From the NCBI GenBank assembly GCA_964598695.1, contig CAZRDB010000107.1, positions 1 through 17,374 of the forward strand: DNA of 17,374 nt. The letters run 5' to 3'. The position numbers and the translations under genes were made by a program. The notes under the pieces are model-generated. The model was not told the origin of the DNA. It did not search any database and worked only from the letters and a program-made list of their open reading frames with translations. Shown one piece after another: positions 1 to 6,902 of this stretch. Source of the DNA: CAZRDB01 sp964598695 (GTDB taxonomy: Bacteria; Armatimonadota; Zipacnadia; UBA1398). Every line of letters starts with the position of its first letter. Within the stretch, counting starts at the first letter, position 1.

Positions 1-843
1 GAGGAGCGGCTCACCGTCCAGGAGGTCGTCGCCGACGGGCCGCTCCAGTTCCGGGTCCGCCAGGTCCGTCCGCTCGGCACGGGCTCGACGGTCACGCAGC
101 ACATCGTCTTCCATGCCGAGAGCCCCCGGATCGACTTCGAGACCGTCGTCGACTGGCACGAGAAGCGGTCGCTGCTCAAGGCCTCGTTCGACTTTGACGT
201 GCTCGCCGACCAGGCCCGGCACGAGATCCAGTACGGCCATGTCGAGCGGCCGACGCACCGCAACCTGCCGCAGGACCGTGCCCGGTTCGAGGTCTGCGCG
301 CACAAGTGGACCGACCTCGGCGACAGCGCGTTCGGCGTCGCGGTGCTCAACGACTGCAAGTACGGGGTGAGCGTCGAGGGCAGCTCCGTCGGTCTGAGCC
401 TGGTGAAGGGCGGGGCCCACCCCGACCCGCGCGGCGACGAAGGCGTCCATCGGATGACCTACTCGATCCTCCCGCACGTCGACGGCTTCTCGGTCGACGA
501 CGTGGTTCGTCCCGCCTACGAGCTGAACGTCGCGCCGCTCGCCTACCCGGTGGCCGCGGATGCGCGCGAGTTCGAGGCTCCGTTCGAGCTGACGTCGGTC
601 GACACGATCATCGAGGCCGTGAAGTGGGCCGAGGACGGCGACGGCGTGGTCGCCCGAATCTACGACGCCGGCCGCAGCGGCGCAGCGAGCCTGCTCTCGC
701 TGGAGGACTCGATCGGCTCGGCCTCCGAGGCCAACATCCTGGAGGAGAACGAGGAGCCGCTCTCCGTGCAGGATGGCGTCGTGGGGCTCTACTTCCGGCC
801 CTTCGAGATCAAGACGCTGCGGCTGCGGCCGAGAGAGGTCTAG
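1..843 (+). CDS. GH38 alpha-mannosidase, C-terminal part (5' truncated by window edge)
   Basis: The reading frame is open from base 1 to the TAG at 841-843, so only about 280 C-terminal residues are present. The sequence carries hallmarks of the C-terminal beta-domains of glycoside hydrolase family 38: SPRIDFETVVDWHEKRSLLK, then YGHVERPTHRN, FEVCAHKWTDLGD, GVAVLNDCKYG, and YSILPH, ending in a typical beta-strand tail (VGLYFRPFEIKTLRLRP). Family members are zinc-dependent retaining exo-alpha-mannosidases, usually about 1000 residues long, that trim mannose from glycans. The catalytic N-terminal barrel lies outside the window, so activity cannot be judged. No membrane segment is visible in this part. 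The next gene starts 3 bp after the stop with its ribosome site inside this gene, which suggests a shared transcript. The family assignment is firm; substrate and cellular location are unknown. Confidence 0.93.
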   Translation, partial: EERLTVQEVVADGPLQFRVRQVRPLGTGSTVTQHIVFHAESPRIDFETVVDWHEKRSLLKASFDFDVLADQARHEIQYGHVERPTHRNLPQDRARFEVCAHKWTDLGDSAFGVAVLNDCKYGVSVEGSSVGLSLVKGGAHPDPRGDEGVHRMTYSILPHVDGFSVDDVVRPAYELNVAPLAYPVAADAREFEAPFELTSVDTIIEAVKWAEDGDGVVARIYDAGRSGAASLLSLEDSIGSASEANILEENEEPLSVQDGVVGLYFRPFEIKTLRLRPREV

Positions 844-846
844 TCG

Positions 847-1623
847 ATGGGCGGGCTGCGTCTGCTCGGGTCGCTCGGCGGCGTGCTGGCGCTCGCGAGC
901 AGCACGTCGGTCCTCGACACGGAAGACTGGGTTGTGCGCGAGATCGGGCGCTCCGTCGAGGGGCGCCCGATCCTCTGCCACACGCTCGGCCAGCGCCCGT
1001 TCGTGCTGCTGCTGGGCGGCGTACACGGCAACGAGCCCCAGGGCGCCTACTGCGCCCGCCAGGTCCTATCGTGTCGCGGCGAGATCTTGGGTCGGCTCGA
1101 GGGCCACTCGCTCGCGGTCGTCCCGTGCCTCAACCCCGACGGCCTCCATCGCCGGACGCGCGGCAACGCCCGCGGCGTCGACCTCAACCGCAATCTGCCC
1201 TCGGCCAACTGGAGCCCGACGGGCGCCGCGCCGTACCGCCCGGGCCCGGAGGGGGGCTCCGAGCCCGAGACCCGCGCGCTGCTCTCGCTGCTCGAGACGC
1301 TCCGTCCGGAGCGGATCGTGAGCCTCCACGCGCCACTGCGCCTGGTGAACGTGGACGGCGCGCGCGACGGGGTCGGCGAGGCGATGGCCGGGGCGACGGG
1401 GTACCCGCCGGCCGAGGAGATCGGCTACCCGACGCCCGGCTCGCTCGGGAGTTGGGCCGGGGTGGACCGCGGAATCCCCGTGATCACGCTCGAGATGCCG
1501 GAGAGCCCCTCGCGCGCCTGCTGGGGGGAGTGCCGTGAGGCGATCCTCCTGGGGGTGACGACGGCGCTGCGGGGCGAATCGCCCTGGGCTGACGAGGCGG
1601 AGGGGGACGAAGGGGGGGAGTAG
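847..1623 (+). CDS. mpaA: M14-family zinc carboxypeptidase, murein peptide amidase A-like
   Basis: This is a 258-residue peptidase M14 protein. Visible active-site elements are zinc ligands H60 and E63 in GGVHGNEPQG, the basic/Asn-Arg substrate-binding segment RGNARGVDLNRNLP (about 105-118), the third zinc ligand H161 in SLHAP, and the catalytic Glu E216 in TLEMPE. The NLP..NW and SEPETRALLSLL segments resemble MpaA, the enzyme that cleaves the gamma-D-Glu to meso-diaminopimelate bond of murein tripeptide during cell-wall recycling. Length is close to MpaA (about 240 aa). The N-terminus (GSLGGVLALASS) is weakly hydrophobic and not a convincing signal peptide, so the enzyme is probably cytoplasmic, though that is uncertain. 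The ATG is chosen because a purine-rich site (GAGAGAGG, about 830-837) precedes it by 8 bp. It is probably cotranscribed with the mannosidase. The C-terminus is acidic and glycine-rich. The M14 call is firm; the exact substrate is inferred. Confidence 0.85.
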   Translation: MGGLRLLGSLGGVLALASSTSVLDTEDWVVREIGRSVEGRPILCHTLGQRPFVLLLGGVHGNEPQGAYCARQVLSCRGEILGRLEGHSLAVVPCLNPDGLHRRTRGNARGVDLNRNLPSANWSPTGAAPYRPGPEGGSEPETRALLSLLETLRPERIVSLHAPLRLVNVDGARDGVGEAMAGATGYPPAEEIGYPTPGSLGSWAGVDRGIPVITLEMPESPSRACWGECREAILLGVTTALRGESPWADEAEGDEGGE

Positions 1624-1639
1624 GCGACCGTGCACCCGT

Positions 1640-1895
1640 CTCCGACGCTCGGCTCCGGGCGTTACCGTGGCAGCCAGCTCGGGCTCGGTTGGCTGCGGCA
1701 CACGATGCAGGTTGCCTACCGCTGCTTCCTTCCGGACCTGACGGGGTTCGGCATCGCTTCGTTGCGCAGGACCGGGCCTTCAACACCGCTTGCCGCGGTC
1801 AGACCCCTGAGAACGCGCGCCTCGGACGGGGATTCAACCCTGCTGTAGCGGATTGCAGGCTACAGGGCACCGCTAGTTCCCCGTCTAGCACGGTC
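1640..1895 (-). ncRNA. ffs: Bacterial large SRP RNA (Alu and S domains)
   Basis: Read on the minus strand, positions 1738-1719 give GGTCCGGAAGGAAGCAGCGG, the near-invariant SRP RNA core that binds Ffh (symmetric loop plus GGAA tetraloop). It is flanked by GCCGAACCCC and by helix-8 pairing such as GCGATG with CATCGT. The 5' half is an Alu domain: GACGGGGA (1885-1878) pairs perfectly with TCCCCGTC (1832-1825), and CTGTAGC (1865-1859) pairs with GCTACAG (1849-1843). A long helix 5 joins the halves, for example ACCGcGGCA with TGCCaCGGT and GCGTT with AACGC. The total of about 255 nt matches the large (Bacillus-type) bacterial SRP RNA rather than the roughly 110-nt 4.5S form. The 5' end is set from the promoter and the 3' end from helix pairing; both are good to about 10 nt. 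It acts with Ffh and FtsY in cotranslational membrane targeting. It lies tail-to-tail with the M14 peptidase gene. Confidence 0.95.
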
Positions 1896-1903
1896 GCGGA
1901 CGT

Positions 1904-1932
1904 ATTCTAGGGGAACTCCCCTGCGAGGGCAA
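1904..1932 (-). promoter_or_regulatory. Sigma-70-type promoter of the SRP RNA
   Basis: On the minus strand TTGCCC (1932-1927) and TAGAAT (1909-1904) are separated by exactly 17 bp. They match TTGACA/TATAAT at 4/6 and 5/6 positions. The predicted transcription start, about 7 nt downstream near 1895-1897, coincides with the expected 5' end of the SRP RNA. The spacer holds a perfect inverted repeat, GGGGA-ac-TCCCC (1910-1921, plus-strand sense), which could be a regulator site or chance in GC-rich DNA. Confidence 0.7.
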
Positions 1933-2027
1933 GGCGTGATGGCTGGCGAATGCGTCACCACAGGTGTGGCCGCGCGTCCTGGATCCCGGGGCGAGCCGGG
2001 CAGTCGGAGCGTAGGGAGGTCGAGACG

Positions 2028-2414
2028 ATGGACGGACCGGGAACCTCGGCAAGTCCGGACAGCGGGGGCTATGGCGGCTTCCCGCCTCCGCCGCCTCCGC
2101 CGCCTTCGAGCCCGGGGGGCTACATGCCCGTCGGCTACGGCGCGACCGCGCAGCCCGGTGAGCGTGCCCCGCAGGCGGTCGCGGCGCTGGTCTGGTCGAT
2201 CGTGGGGCTCGTGATGCCGTGCCTCTTCCCCGCCTCGATCGTGGGCGTCTGGCTGGCCAACACGGCTCGGAAGAGCTACCCGCGCTGCTCGATGTCCACC
2301 GCGGCCTTCTGGGTTGGCGTCTGCGGGATCGGCTACGGGGTTCTGGTGTGTCTCTACTTCGCCTTCGTGATCGCGATGGCGGCGCTCGGGCCCGGCATGC
2401 CGGGCGGTGGGTGA
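2028..2414 (+). CDS. Small proline-rich two-helix membrane protein (first of a tandem pair)
   Basis: This predicted 128-residue protein starts with a disordered Gly/Pro-rich segment (about 1-45, with a run of eight prolines and GYMPVGY). Two hydrophobic segments follow: roughly AVAALVWSIVGLVMPCLFPA and VCGIGYGVLVCLYFAFVIAM, joined by a basic loop with KSYPRC. The layout resembles DUF4190-like small membrane proteins, whose role is unknown. The ATG at 2028 is chosen over an upstream in-frame alternative because AGGGAGG (2013-2019) sits 8 bp before it and the upstream extension looks non-coding. The next gene is a clear paralog 92 bp downstream. Cytoplasmic exposure of the proline-rich part is inferred. 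I do not recognise a specific function. Confidence 0.75.
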   Translation: MDGPGTSASPDSGGYGGFPPPPPPPPSSPGGYMPVGYGATAQPGERAPQAVAALVWSIVGLVMPCLFPASIVGVWLANTARKSYPRCSMSTAAFWVGVCGIGYGVLVCLYFAFVIAMAALGPGMPGGG

Positions 2415-2428
2415 GGGTAGGGCAACGC

Positions 2429-2448
2429 GGGGCCCCGGTCGGGGCCCC
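2429..2448 (+). terminator. GC-only hairpin between the tandem paralogs
   Basis: GGGGCCCC (2429-2436) can pair with GGGGCCCC (2441-2448) over a 4-nt GGTC loop, giving an 8-bp all-GC stem 14 bp after the first gene's stop. No T-tract follows, so it may be a weak terminator, an attenuator or an mRNA-processing/stability hairpin rather than a classical intrinsic terminator. Confidence 0.35.
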
Positions 2449-2506
2449 ACCGCACCGACCGAGTGCAGGCGCGATCCACTCCCATGCCGCGGGGGGGCAC
2501 ATCGAC

Positions 2507-3001
2507 ATGAGCGCGAGCGATCAGGGCCCACCGAGGGGTGCGGGCGGGTACACACCGATCGGGTACCAGCCGCCTCACATCCCGGAGTCTCCCGCCCCGC
2601 GGGGGCCCTGCGAGCACCCGGAGCGCGCACCGCAGGCGATCATGGCGCTGGTCTTCGCGGCGGCGGCGTTCGCCCACCCCTGCCTGTTCCCGCTCTCGAT
2701 CGCCGGGCTCGTGATGTCGATCCGCGGGCGACGGCGGTACCCGCGCTGCGGGGTCTCGTTGGCGGGGATCTGGGTCGGCGTGGGGATGATGCTCTACACC
2801 CTGTTCGTCATCGTCGTCTTCGGGCTGTGGATCACGCTGGTCGGCTACCTGGGGACCCATTCGCCGGCCGCAACCCACCCGAGTGCTGTGCCGCCGGCGC
2901 AGAGCCAACCGGCATCGCCTCCCCCGGCTGCCACGCCGGATCCGTGGCGCTCGGGTCCGAGCACACCCGAGCGCCCTCCGAGCTTCACTCCACCCCGCTG
3001 A
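2507..3001 (+). CDS. Small proline-rich membrane protein (second of a tandem pair)
   Basis: This predicted 164-residue protein is clearly paralogous to the gene just upstream. Shared blocks in order are GYxPxGY, ERAPQAxxAL, PCLFPxSIxG, RxxYPRCxxSxAxxWVGV and a second hydrophobic segment (about YTLFVIVVFGLWITLVGYL). It differs in having a proline/serine/threonine-rich C-terminal tail of about 45 residues after the second helix. The ATG at 2507 is preceded by a G-rich run rather than a canonical ribosome site, so the start is less certain. Its last 17 bp overlap the 3' end of the convergent metallopeptidase gene. The function is unknown; duplication and divergence of a DUF4190-like membrane protein is the most that can be said. 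Confidence 0.7.
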   Translation: MSASDQGPPRGAGGYTPIGYQPPHIPESPAPRGPCEHPERAPQAIMALVFAAAAFAHPCLFPLSIAGLVMSIRGRRRYPRCGVSLAGIWVGVGMMLYTLFVIVVFGLWITLVGYLGTHSPAATHPSAVPPAQSQPASPPPAATPDPWRSGPSTPERPPSFTPPR

Positions 3002-5420
3002 AGCCCGAGACGTTCCCGGCCGGGTCGGTCTGGCGGACGAGCCAGCGCACCTGCGTGGGGTCGAGCGGCAGCGCGCGGACGGGCAGCTCGTGCGTCCGCG
3101 CGATCCCCGGGCCCGACCACTCGAGGTGGGCCGAGGCCCAGCCATACTCCTCGTAGTAGAGCATGCGGAGCGCGTGCGGGCCCGCCGTCAGCCGAACGGT
3201 CGCCTCCCTCGGTCGCGGCTCGTGGTGGCCCCAGTCGTCCAGGACCACCTGGCCGTCGAGCAGGAGCCGCGAGCCGTCGTCGGTCGCGAGGTGGAACGTG
3301 TACTCGCCCTCCTCCGGGACGTCGAGCGTGGCCGTCCAGTCGATGCAGAACCCCTCGGCGGGGAGGCGTGGGTCGCAGGTCTTGTCCTCGTAGTCGAACT
3401 GGATCGCCCGGTCGACGCGGTAGAAGGCCGGCTCGGGGAAGTCGATCCCGGGGGCGTAGGCGCCGAGGTAGCCCTCGAAGTCGGCGGGCAGCGCCACCGT
3501 CGCCGCCCCGGTGCGGTCGAGCGTCACGCTCGCGAGCCCGAGCATCGGGAAGTCGCCCTCGCCCACGAAGACCTCGACCGTCGCGCCGGGCTCCCCCTGC
3601 ACCGCGAGCGTCGCCTGGTCCACACGGCTCGCCCGCGGCGCGTCGGCGCCCGTGTCGATCGTGATCGTCACTGGCGCGGAGGTCCGCCCGCTCGACTTCA
3701 CCACCAGCTCGTTCGCGCCTTCGTCGGCCGTGCGGCCCACGTGCAGCGGCCCGGTGAGGACGACCCTGCCGTTGCCCATCCCGACCCCGAGGGGCGTCCC
3801 GTCGGCCGTCTCGACCTCGACCGGCTCGCCGGGACGGGCGCCGGTGACGACCACCGTGGGCTGGACGGAGCGGGTCAGGCGCTCGCTGAAGCGCAGCGAG
3901 GGGTTCGCCGGGTCGGTGCTCTCCTTGCGCAGGCTCGTCGCGAACATCTCGAAGTTGGGCATGAACAGCGCCCGTCCGCTGGAGGTCGTCAGGGCGAGGT
4001 TCAGGCCGAGCGAGCCGCCCGTGAGCAGGCGGAGGCCGTCGGTTACGTCCTCGGGCCTCCGTGCGCCGCCCCAGTTGATCTCGTTGCTGACGCCCTGGCC
4101 GATGACGGCCGGGATCCGCAGCTCCAGGCCGTCGGCCCCCACCGCGCTCGTGGCGCCCGGCACGGGCCCGGAGAGCCCCAGACCGCCGAAGACCACCTTG
4201 CCGTCGGCCGTCGCGCGGATCAGGTAGGTGTCGCCGCCCTCCCAGTAGCCGTTCCCGGCCGTGGAGTCGATCTCCATCTCGAAGCCGGCGCCGGGCGCGT
4301 TGCGCAGCAGGAGGTAGAGGGCGTCCTCGGTCCAGCATCCGTCGACCCGCGCCTCCTGCAGCGCGGGATCGCTGGTGATCAGCACGCGCGAGAGCAGCGG
4401 CTGGTAGGAGGCCTCGGCGATGCCGTCGACCGCCGGCTCGGGTGCCGCGTAGCCGAGCGAGGGCGCGATCGCGACGCTCGGGCAGGCGTCCTGGCCGTCG
4501 GGGACCCCGTCCTTGTCGCTATCGGGGTCGGTCGGGCTACTACCCAGGAAGATGTCGGCCGTGAACTCGGCGAGGTCGTCGAGACCGTCGCCGTCGGTGT
4601 CCGTCTCCGTCGGGTCGGAGCCGAGGCGGCGCTCGTCCATCGCGAGGCGCGGGTCGTCGTCCGCGAGCCCGTCGCCGTCGGTGTCCACGGCCTCCCACCA
4701 CTCGCGCCGTGCGCCGGGAAGCAGCAGCAGACGCTTGCCCATCTCCCTGAGCGTGCAGGCCTCCCACGAGAAGTGCTGTGCGCCGGCGTAGCCCCACCGG
4801 AAGTGCTGCTCCATGCTGTCGGCGTACGGGTGGCCGTGTAGCATCTCGGGGAGCCACGCGCCGCAGATCGGGCCCTCCAGCGCGTGCTGGAACTCGTGGG
4901 TGAAGGTCCACGTGAGGCCGTACCACGTGTCGGGGTCGTTCTCCGGGTACCACGTGAGGCCGCCGCGCTTGTCGGGCATGCCGAAGGCGGCGCCCATATC
5001 GCCGAGGATGACGAACCCGCCCCAGTTGCCCGTGAGGCCCACGCCGGTCGTGAAGACGCCGTCGTACTGGCCCTGGGCGATGCCGCGGCCGGCCAGGTCC
5101 TTCTCGATCTCGTCGTACGAGGGACCGTCGTTCCTGGGCGCCGCGGTGTCGATCACGAGGGGCACGACCTCCAGGTTGAGGGCCCCGAACGTGTTCCGCA
5201 GGTAGAACAGCCGCGTCAGCTCGGAGGCCCGCAGGATCCCCGCGAGATCGGCGTCGGTCAGCCGCTTCTCGCTCCCCTCCTCGCCGCGGTAGATCGGCAT
5301 GAGCACCTTGAGGTTCTTCACGAGCACCGTCCCGGGGGGGGCGGCGAGAACCGTGGGCGCGAGAACGGCAAGGGCCAGGGCGAGGACCGGCCAGAGTCCC
5401 CGGAGAGGGCGCGTACGCAT
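2985..5420 (-). CDS. Secreted putative zinc metallopeptidase with TSP3 repeats, CBM9-like and PA14 domains
   Basis: This 811-residue protein has a Sec signal peptide (MRTRPLRGLW then LALALAVLAPTVLA, cleavage near 26). The N-terminal part carries HEFQHALE with H175-E176-x-x-H179, a zinc-metallopeptidase signature. AWLPEM follows, with E192 a possible third ligand as in gluzincins; the metzincin GxxH extension is absent. Residues 246-313 contain calcium-binding thrombospondin-type-3/EF-like repeats (DTDGDGLADDD, DTDGDGLDDLAEF, DSDKDGVPDGQDACP). Residues about 328-410 resemble a DOMON/CBM9-like beta domain. Residues about 520-645 look like Ig-like beta modules, and about 650-772 form a PA14 domain (FHLATDDGSRLLLDGQVVLD). 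GGAGGT lies 8 bp before the ATG at 5420. It divergently faces the Cache lipoprotein gene. Secretion is well supported. Peptidase activity is inferred from the motif only, and the exact family is not recognised. Confidence 0.85.
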   Translation of the reverse strand: MRTRPLRGLWPVLALALAVLAPTVLAAPPGTVLVKNLKVLMPIYRGEEGSEKRLTDADLAGILRASELTRLFYLRNTFGALNLEVVPLVIDTAAPRNDGPSYDEIEKDLAGRGIAQGQYDGVFTTGVGLTGNWGGFVILGDMGAAFGMPDKRGGLTWYPENDPDTWYGLTWTFTHEFQHALEGPICGAWLPEMLHGHPYADSMEQHFRWGYAGAQHFSWEACTLREMGKRLLLLPGARREWWEAVDTDGDGLADDDPRLAMDERRLGSDPTETDTDGDGLDDLAEFTADIFLGSSPTDPDSDKDGVPDGQDACPSVAIAPSLGYAAPEPAVDGIAEASYQPLLSRVLITSDPALQEARVDGCWTEDALYLLLRNAPGAGFEMEIDSTAGNGYWEGGDTYLIRATADGKVVFGGLGLSGPVPGATSAVGADGLELRIPAVIGQGVSNEINWGGARRPEDVTDGLRLLTGGSLGLNLALTTSSGRALFMPNFEMFATSLRKESTDPANPSLRFSERLTRSVQPTVVVTGARPGEPVEVETADGTPLGVGMGNGRVVLTGPLHVGRTADEGANELVVKSSGRTSAPVTITIDTGADAPRASRVDQATLAVQGEPGATVEVFVGEGDFPMLGLASVTLDRTGAATVALPADFEGYLGAYAPGIDFPEPAFYRVDRAIQFDYEDKTCDPRLPAEGFCIDWTATLDVPEEGEYTFHLATDDGSRLLLDGQVVLDDWGHHEPRPREATVRLTAGPHALRMLYYEEYGWASAHLEWSGPGIARTHELPVRALPLDPTQVRWLVRQTDPAGNVSGFSGVE

Positions 5421-5590
5421 TGCGGCAGACCTCCGTCGCTCGTTCCGTCCCGCCACCCAGGGACACCTTCCACGCCGCGGGACGCGCACCTGCGCGCGGG
5501 CGCTCGCGCGGTCAGGGAGGGACGGGGCGCTCGTCGTGCGAATCCCGATTCGGCCATGCCATCGCGAAGGGGGCATGGGACGCCCGCTGC

Positions 5591-5624
5591 CCGGCCGACC
5601 GCCGGCGGCCGGCCTGCGGCAGGC
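5591..5624. other. GC hairpin and 13-nt palindrome upstream of the Cache lipoprotein gene
   Basis: In the 225-bp divergent gap (5421-5645) CCGGCC (5591-5596) is repeated inverted as GGCCGG (5607-5612). It is followed immediately by GCCTGC-G-GCAGGC (5612-5624), a perfect palindrome around a single base. The pair ends 7 bp before the GAGGAGGG ribosome site (5632-5639) of the lipoprotein gene, so it could fold in the 5' leader or bind a regulator. No convincing -35/-10 promoter is visible in the gap. Confidence 0.35.
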
Positions 5625-5645
5625 GCCGCGCGAGGAGGGTTCGCC

Positions 5646-6851
5646 ATGCGAGGTGACACACGGAGAGCGGCCGCGGGAGGACGCGGGATCGTCGCGCTCA
5701 TGCTCGCCCTCGCGGCGTGTCTCGTCCTCGCCTCCGCATGTGGCAAGGGGGGGGGCGGGGCCGCGGCCCCGGAGGAGCCCAAGGGCCGCGCGGTGGGGCC
5801 GCGCCAGGGCCTCGCCCAGTTCTCGGCGCAGTTCTACACGGAACTCAACAACTTCGACATGGACGTCCGGCGCGTGCTGGCGAACGGCGCCCTCGGCGAC
5901 ATGGTCCAGCGTGACACCTACGACGCCGTGGTCAAGCTCACCCGCGAGCGGGCGGAGTCGGTCCACCTCGACATGCTCTGCATCCTGAACCCCGAGGGCA
6001 AGACCTGGCTGCGCGCGAGCAACCCCGTCGAGCGGGGCGGCAGCGAGCTGTACGAGACCGAGGGGAGCTGCGAGGCCGGCGTCTGCGTGGACATGCGGAC
6101 CCTGGTGCGCCGCGCGCTCGACCAGCCCGGCACGTGCAAGCCCTCGGTGGAGATCATGCCGGCCGAGCTGCTCCGCCACGAGGCCCTGTTCAGCTTCCGG
6201 GTCGCCGACCTCATGAAGAACGGGATCCCGGCCGAGGACCTGGCCGGCCGGCGGCTCGACCGATCCGTGCGCGTCCCGCTGCTCGCGCGGGGCAAGGTTG
6301 CGGCGGAGACGCGGGCGCTGATGATGCTCGACGTACTGCCGATCAAGACGACGCGCGGCGACCAGGTCGGCGTACTGGTTGCCGGCGGGCTCCTCTCCCG
6401 CACCTCCACCCTGCCCGATTCGTTCCGGCTCTCCGAGCGGACCGACGCGAGCCTCTTCCTCGAGAAGACCCGCGTCTCGACGACCCTGGCGCTCGAGGAC
6501 CAGACCTCGGTCATCGGCGGCCAGCTCCACGACGACGTCTGGGACCAGGTCCGCACCGTCGACGAGTACGGTGTGGGACGGCTCGACCTGGGCTACGGCC
6601 CCCTCGACGTCGCCTTCCAGCGGATCACCGACGGCACCGGACGGCACATCGGCGCGCTCCTCGTCGAGCAGCCGTCGCTCCCCGAGGGCGCCCAGATCGA
6701 GTTCGTCCGTCCCTCGGGTGGCGGGGAGGGCGGCGAAGGCGGCGAGGGCGGCGAGGCCGCGGAAGGCGGAGGCGAGGGCCACGGCGCGGCCGAGGGCGGC
6801 GGCGAGGCGCCCGCCGAAGGCGGCGAGGCGGAGGGTGGAGGCGGCCACTAG
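5646..6851 (+). CDS. Lipoprotein with double-Cache-like sensor domain
   Basis: This is a 401-residue predicted lipoprotein. It has a basic N-terminus, a hydrophobic stretch VALMLALAACLVLA and the lipobox LASAC with lipidated Cys32. The body (about 55-350) looks like an extracytoplasmic Cache sensor, closest to double-Cache 3. It has an N-terminal helix (FSAQFYTELNNFDMDVRRVL), the sheet segments LDMLCILNPEGKTWLRASNP and LDVLPIKTTRGDQVGVLVAG, then a second repeat ending in ITDGTGRHIGALLVEQP. Cache domains normally sit on chemoreceptors or sensor kinases and bind small ligands, but here there is no transmembrane or signalling part. A Gly/Glu-rich low-complexity tail (about 357-401) ends the protein. 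Four cysteines (112, 142, 147, 164) might form disulfides. GAGGAGGG lies 6 bp before the ATG, deciding this start within a longer open frame. It is probably cotranscribed with the gene 51 bp downstream. The ligand is unknown. Confidence 0.8.
   Translation: MRGDTRRAAAGGRGIVALMLALAACLVLASACGKGGGGAAAPEEPKGRAVGPRQGLAQFSAQFYTELNNFDMDVRRVLANGALGDMVQRDTYDAVVKLTRERAESVHLDMLCILNPEGKTWLRASNPVERGGSELYETEGSCEAGVCVDMRTLVRRALDQPGTCKPSVEIMPAELLRHEALFSFRVADLMKNGIPAEDLAGRRLDRSVRVPLLARGKVAAETRALMMLDVLPIKTTRGDQVGVLVAGGLLSRTSTLPDSFRLSERTDASLFLEKTRVSTTLALEDQTSVIGGQLHDDVWDQVRTVDEYGVGRLDLGYGPLDVAFQRITDGTGRHIGALLVEQPSLPEGAQIEFVRPSGGGEGGEGGEGGEAAEGGGEGHGAAEGGGEAPAEGGEAEGGGGH
6717..6848 (+). repeat. GGC/GAG codon repeat encoding the Gly/Glu-rich tail
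   Basis: Imperfect tandem units such as GGCGAAGGCGGCGAGGGC recur through the 3' end of the Cache lipoprotein gene and encode GEGGEGGEGGEAAEGGGEG-type sequence. Such tracts are prone to slippage, so tail length may vary between strains. Confidence 0.75.
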
Positions 6852-6902
6852 CCCCCCCGCCGAGCACCCGCGCGGCCCACGATCCGGGAAGGACTCGCCA
6901 TC

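Noticed and set aside
1630..1910. Short plus-strand open frames of 72-73 residues
   Set aside because: They lie opposite the SRP RNA, whose conserved structure explains the sequence.
5717..6556. Minus- and alternate-frame open frames within the Cache lipoprotein gene
   Set aside because: Low-complexity composition and no ribosome sites; the Cache-domain frame is the coherent one.
2883..6851. Long plus-strand frames antisense to the metallopeptidase and upstream of the Cache gene
   Set aside because: Arg/Ala/Gly-rich composition, no domains and no start signals; they are shadows of the real minus-strand gene.
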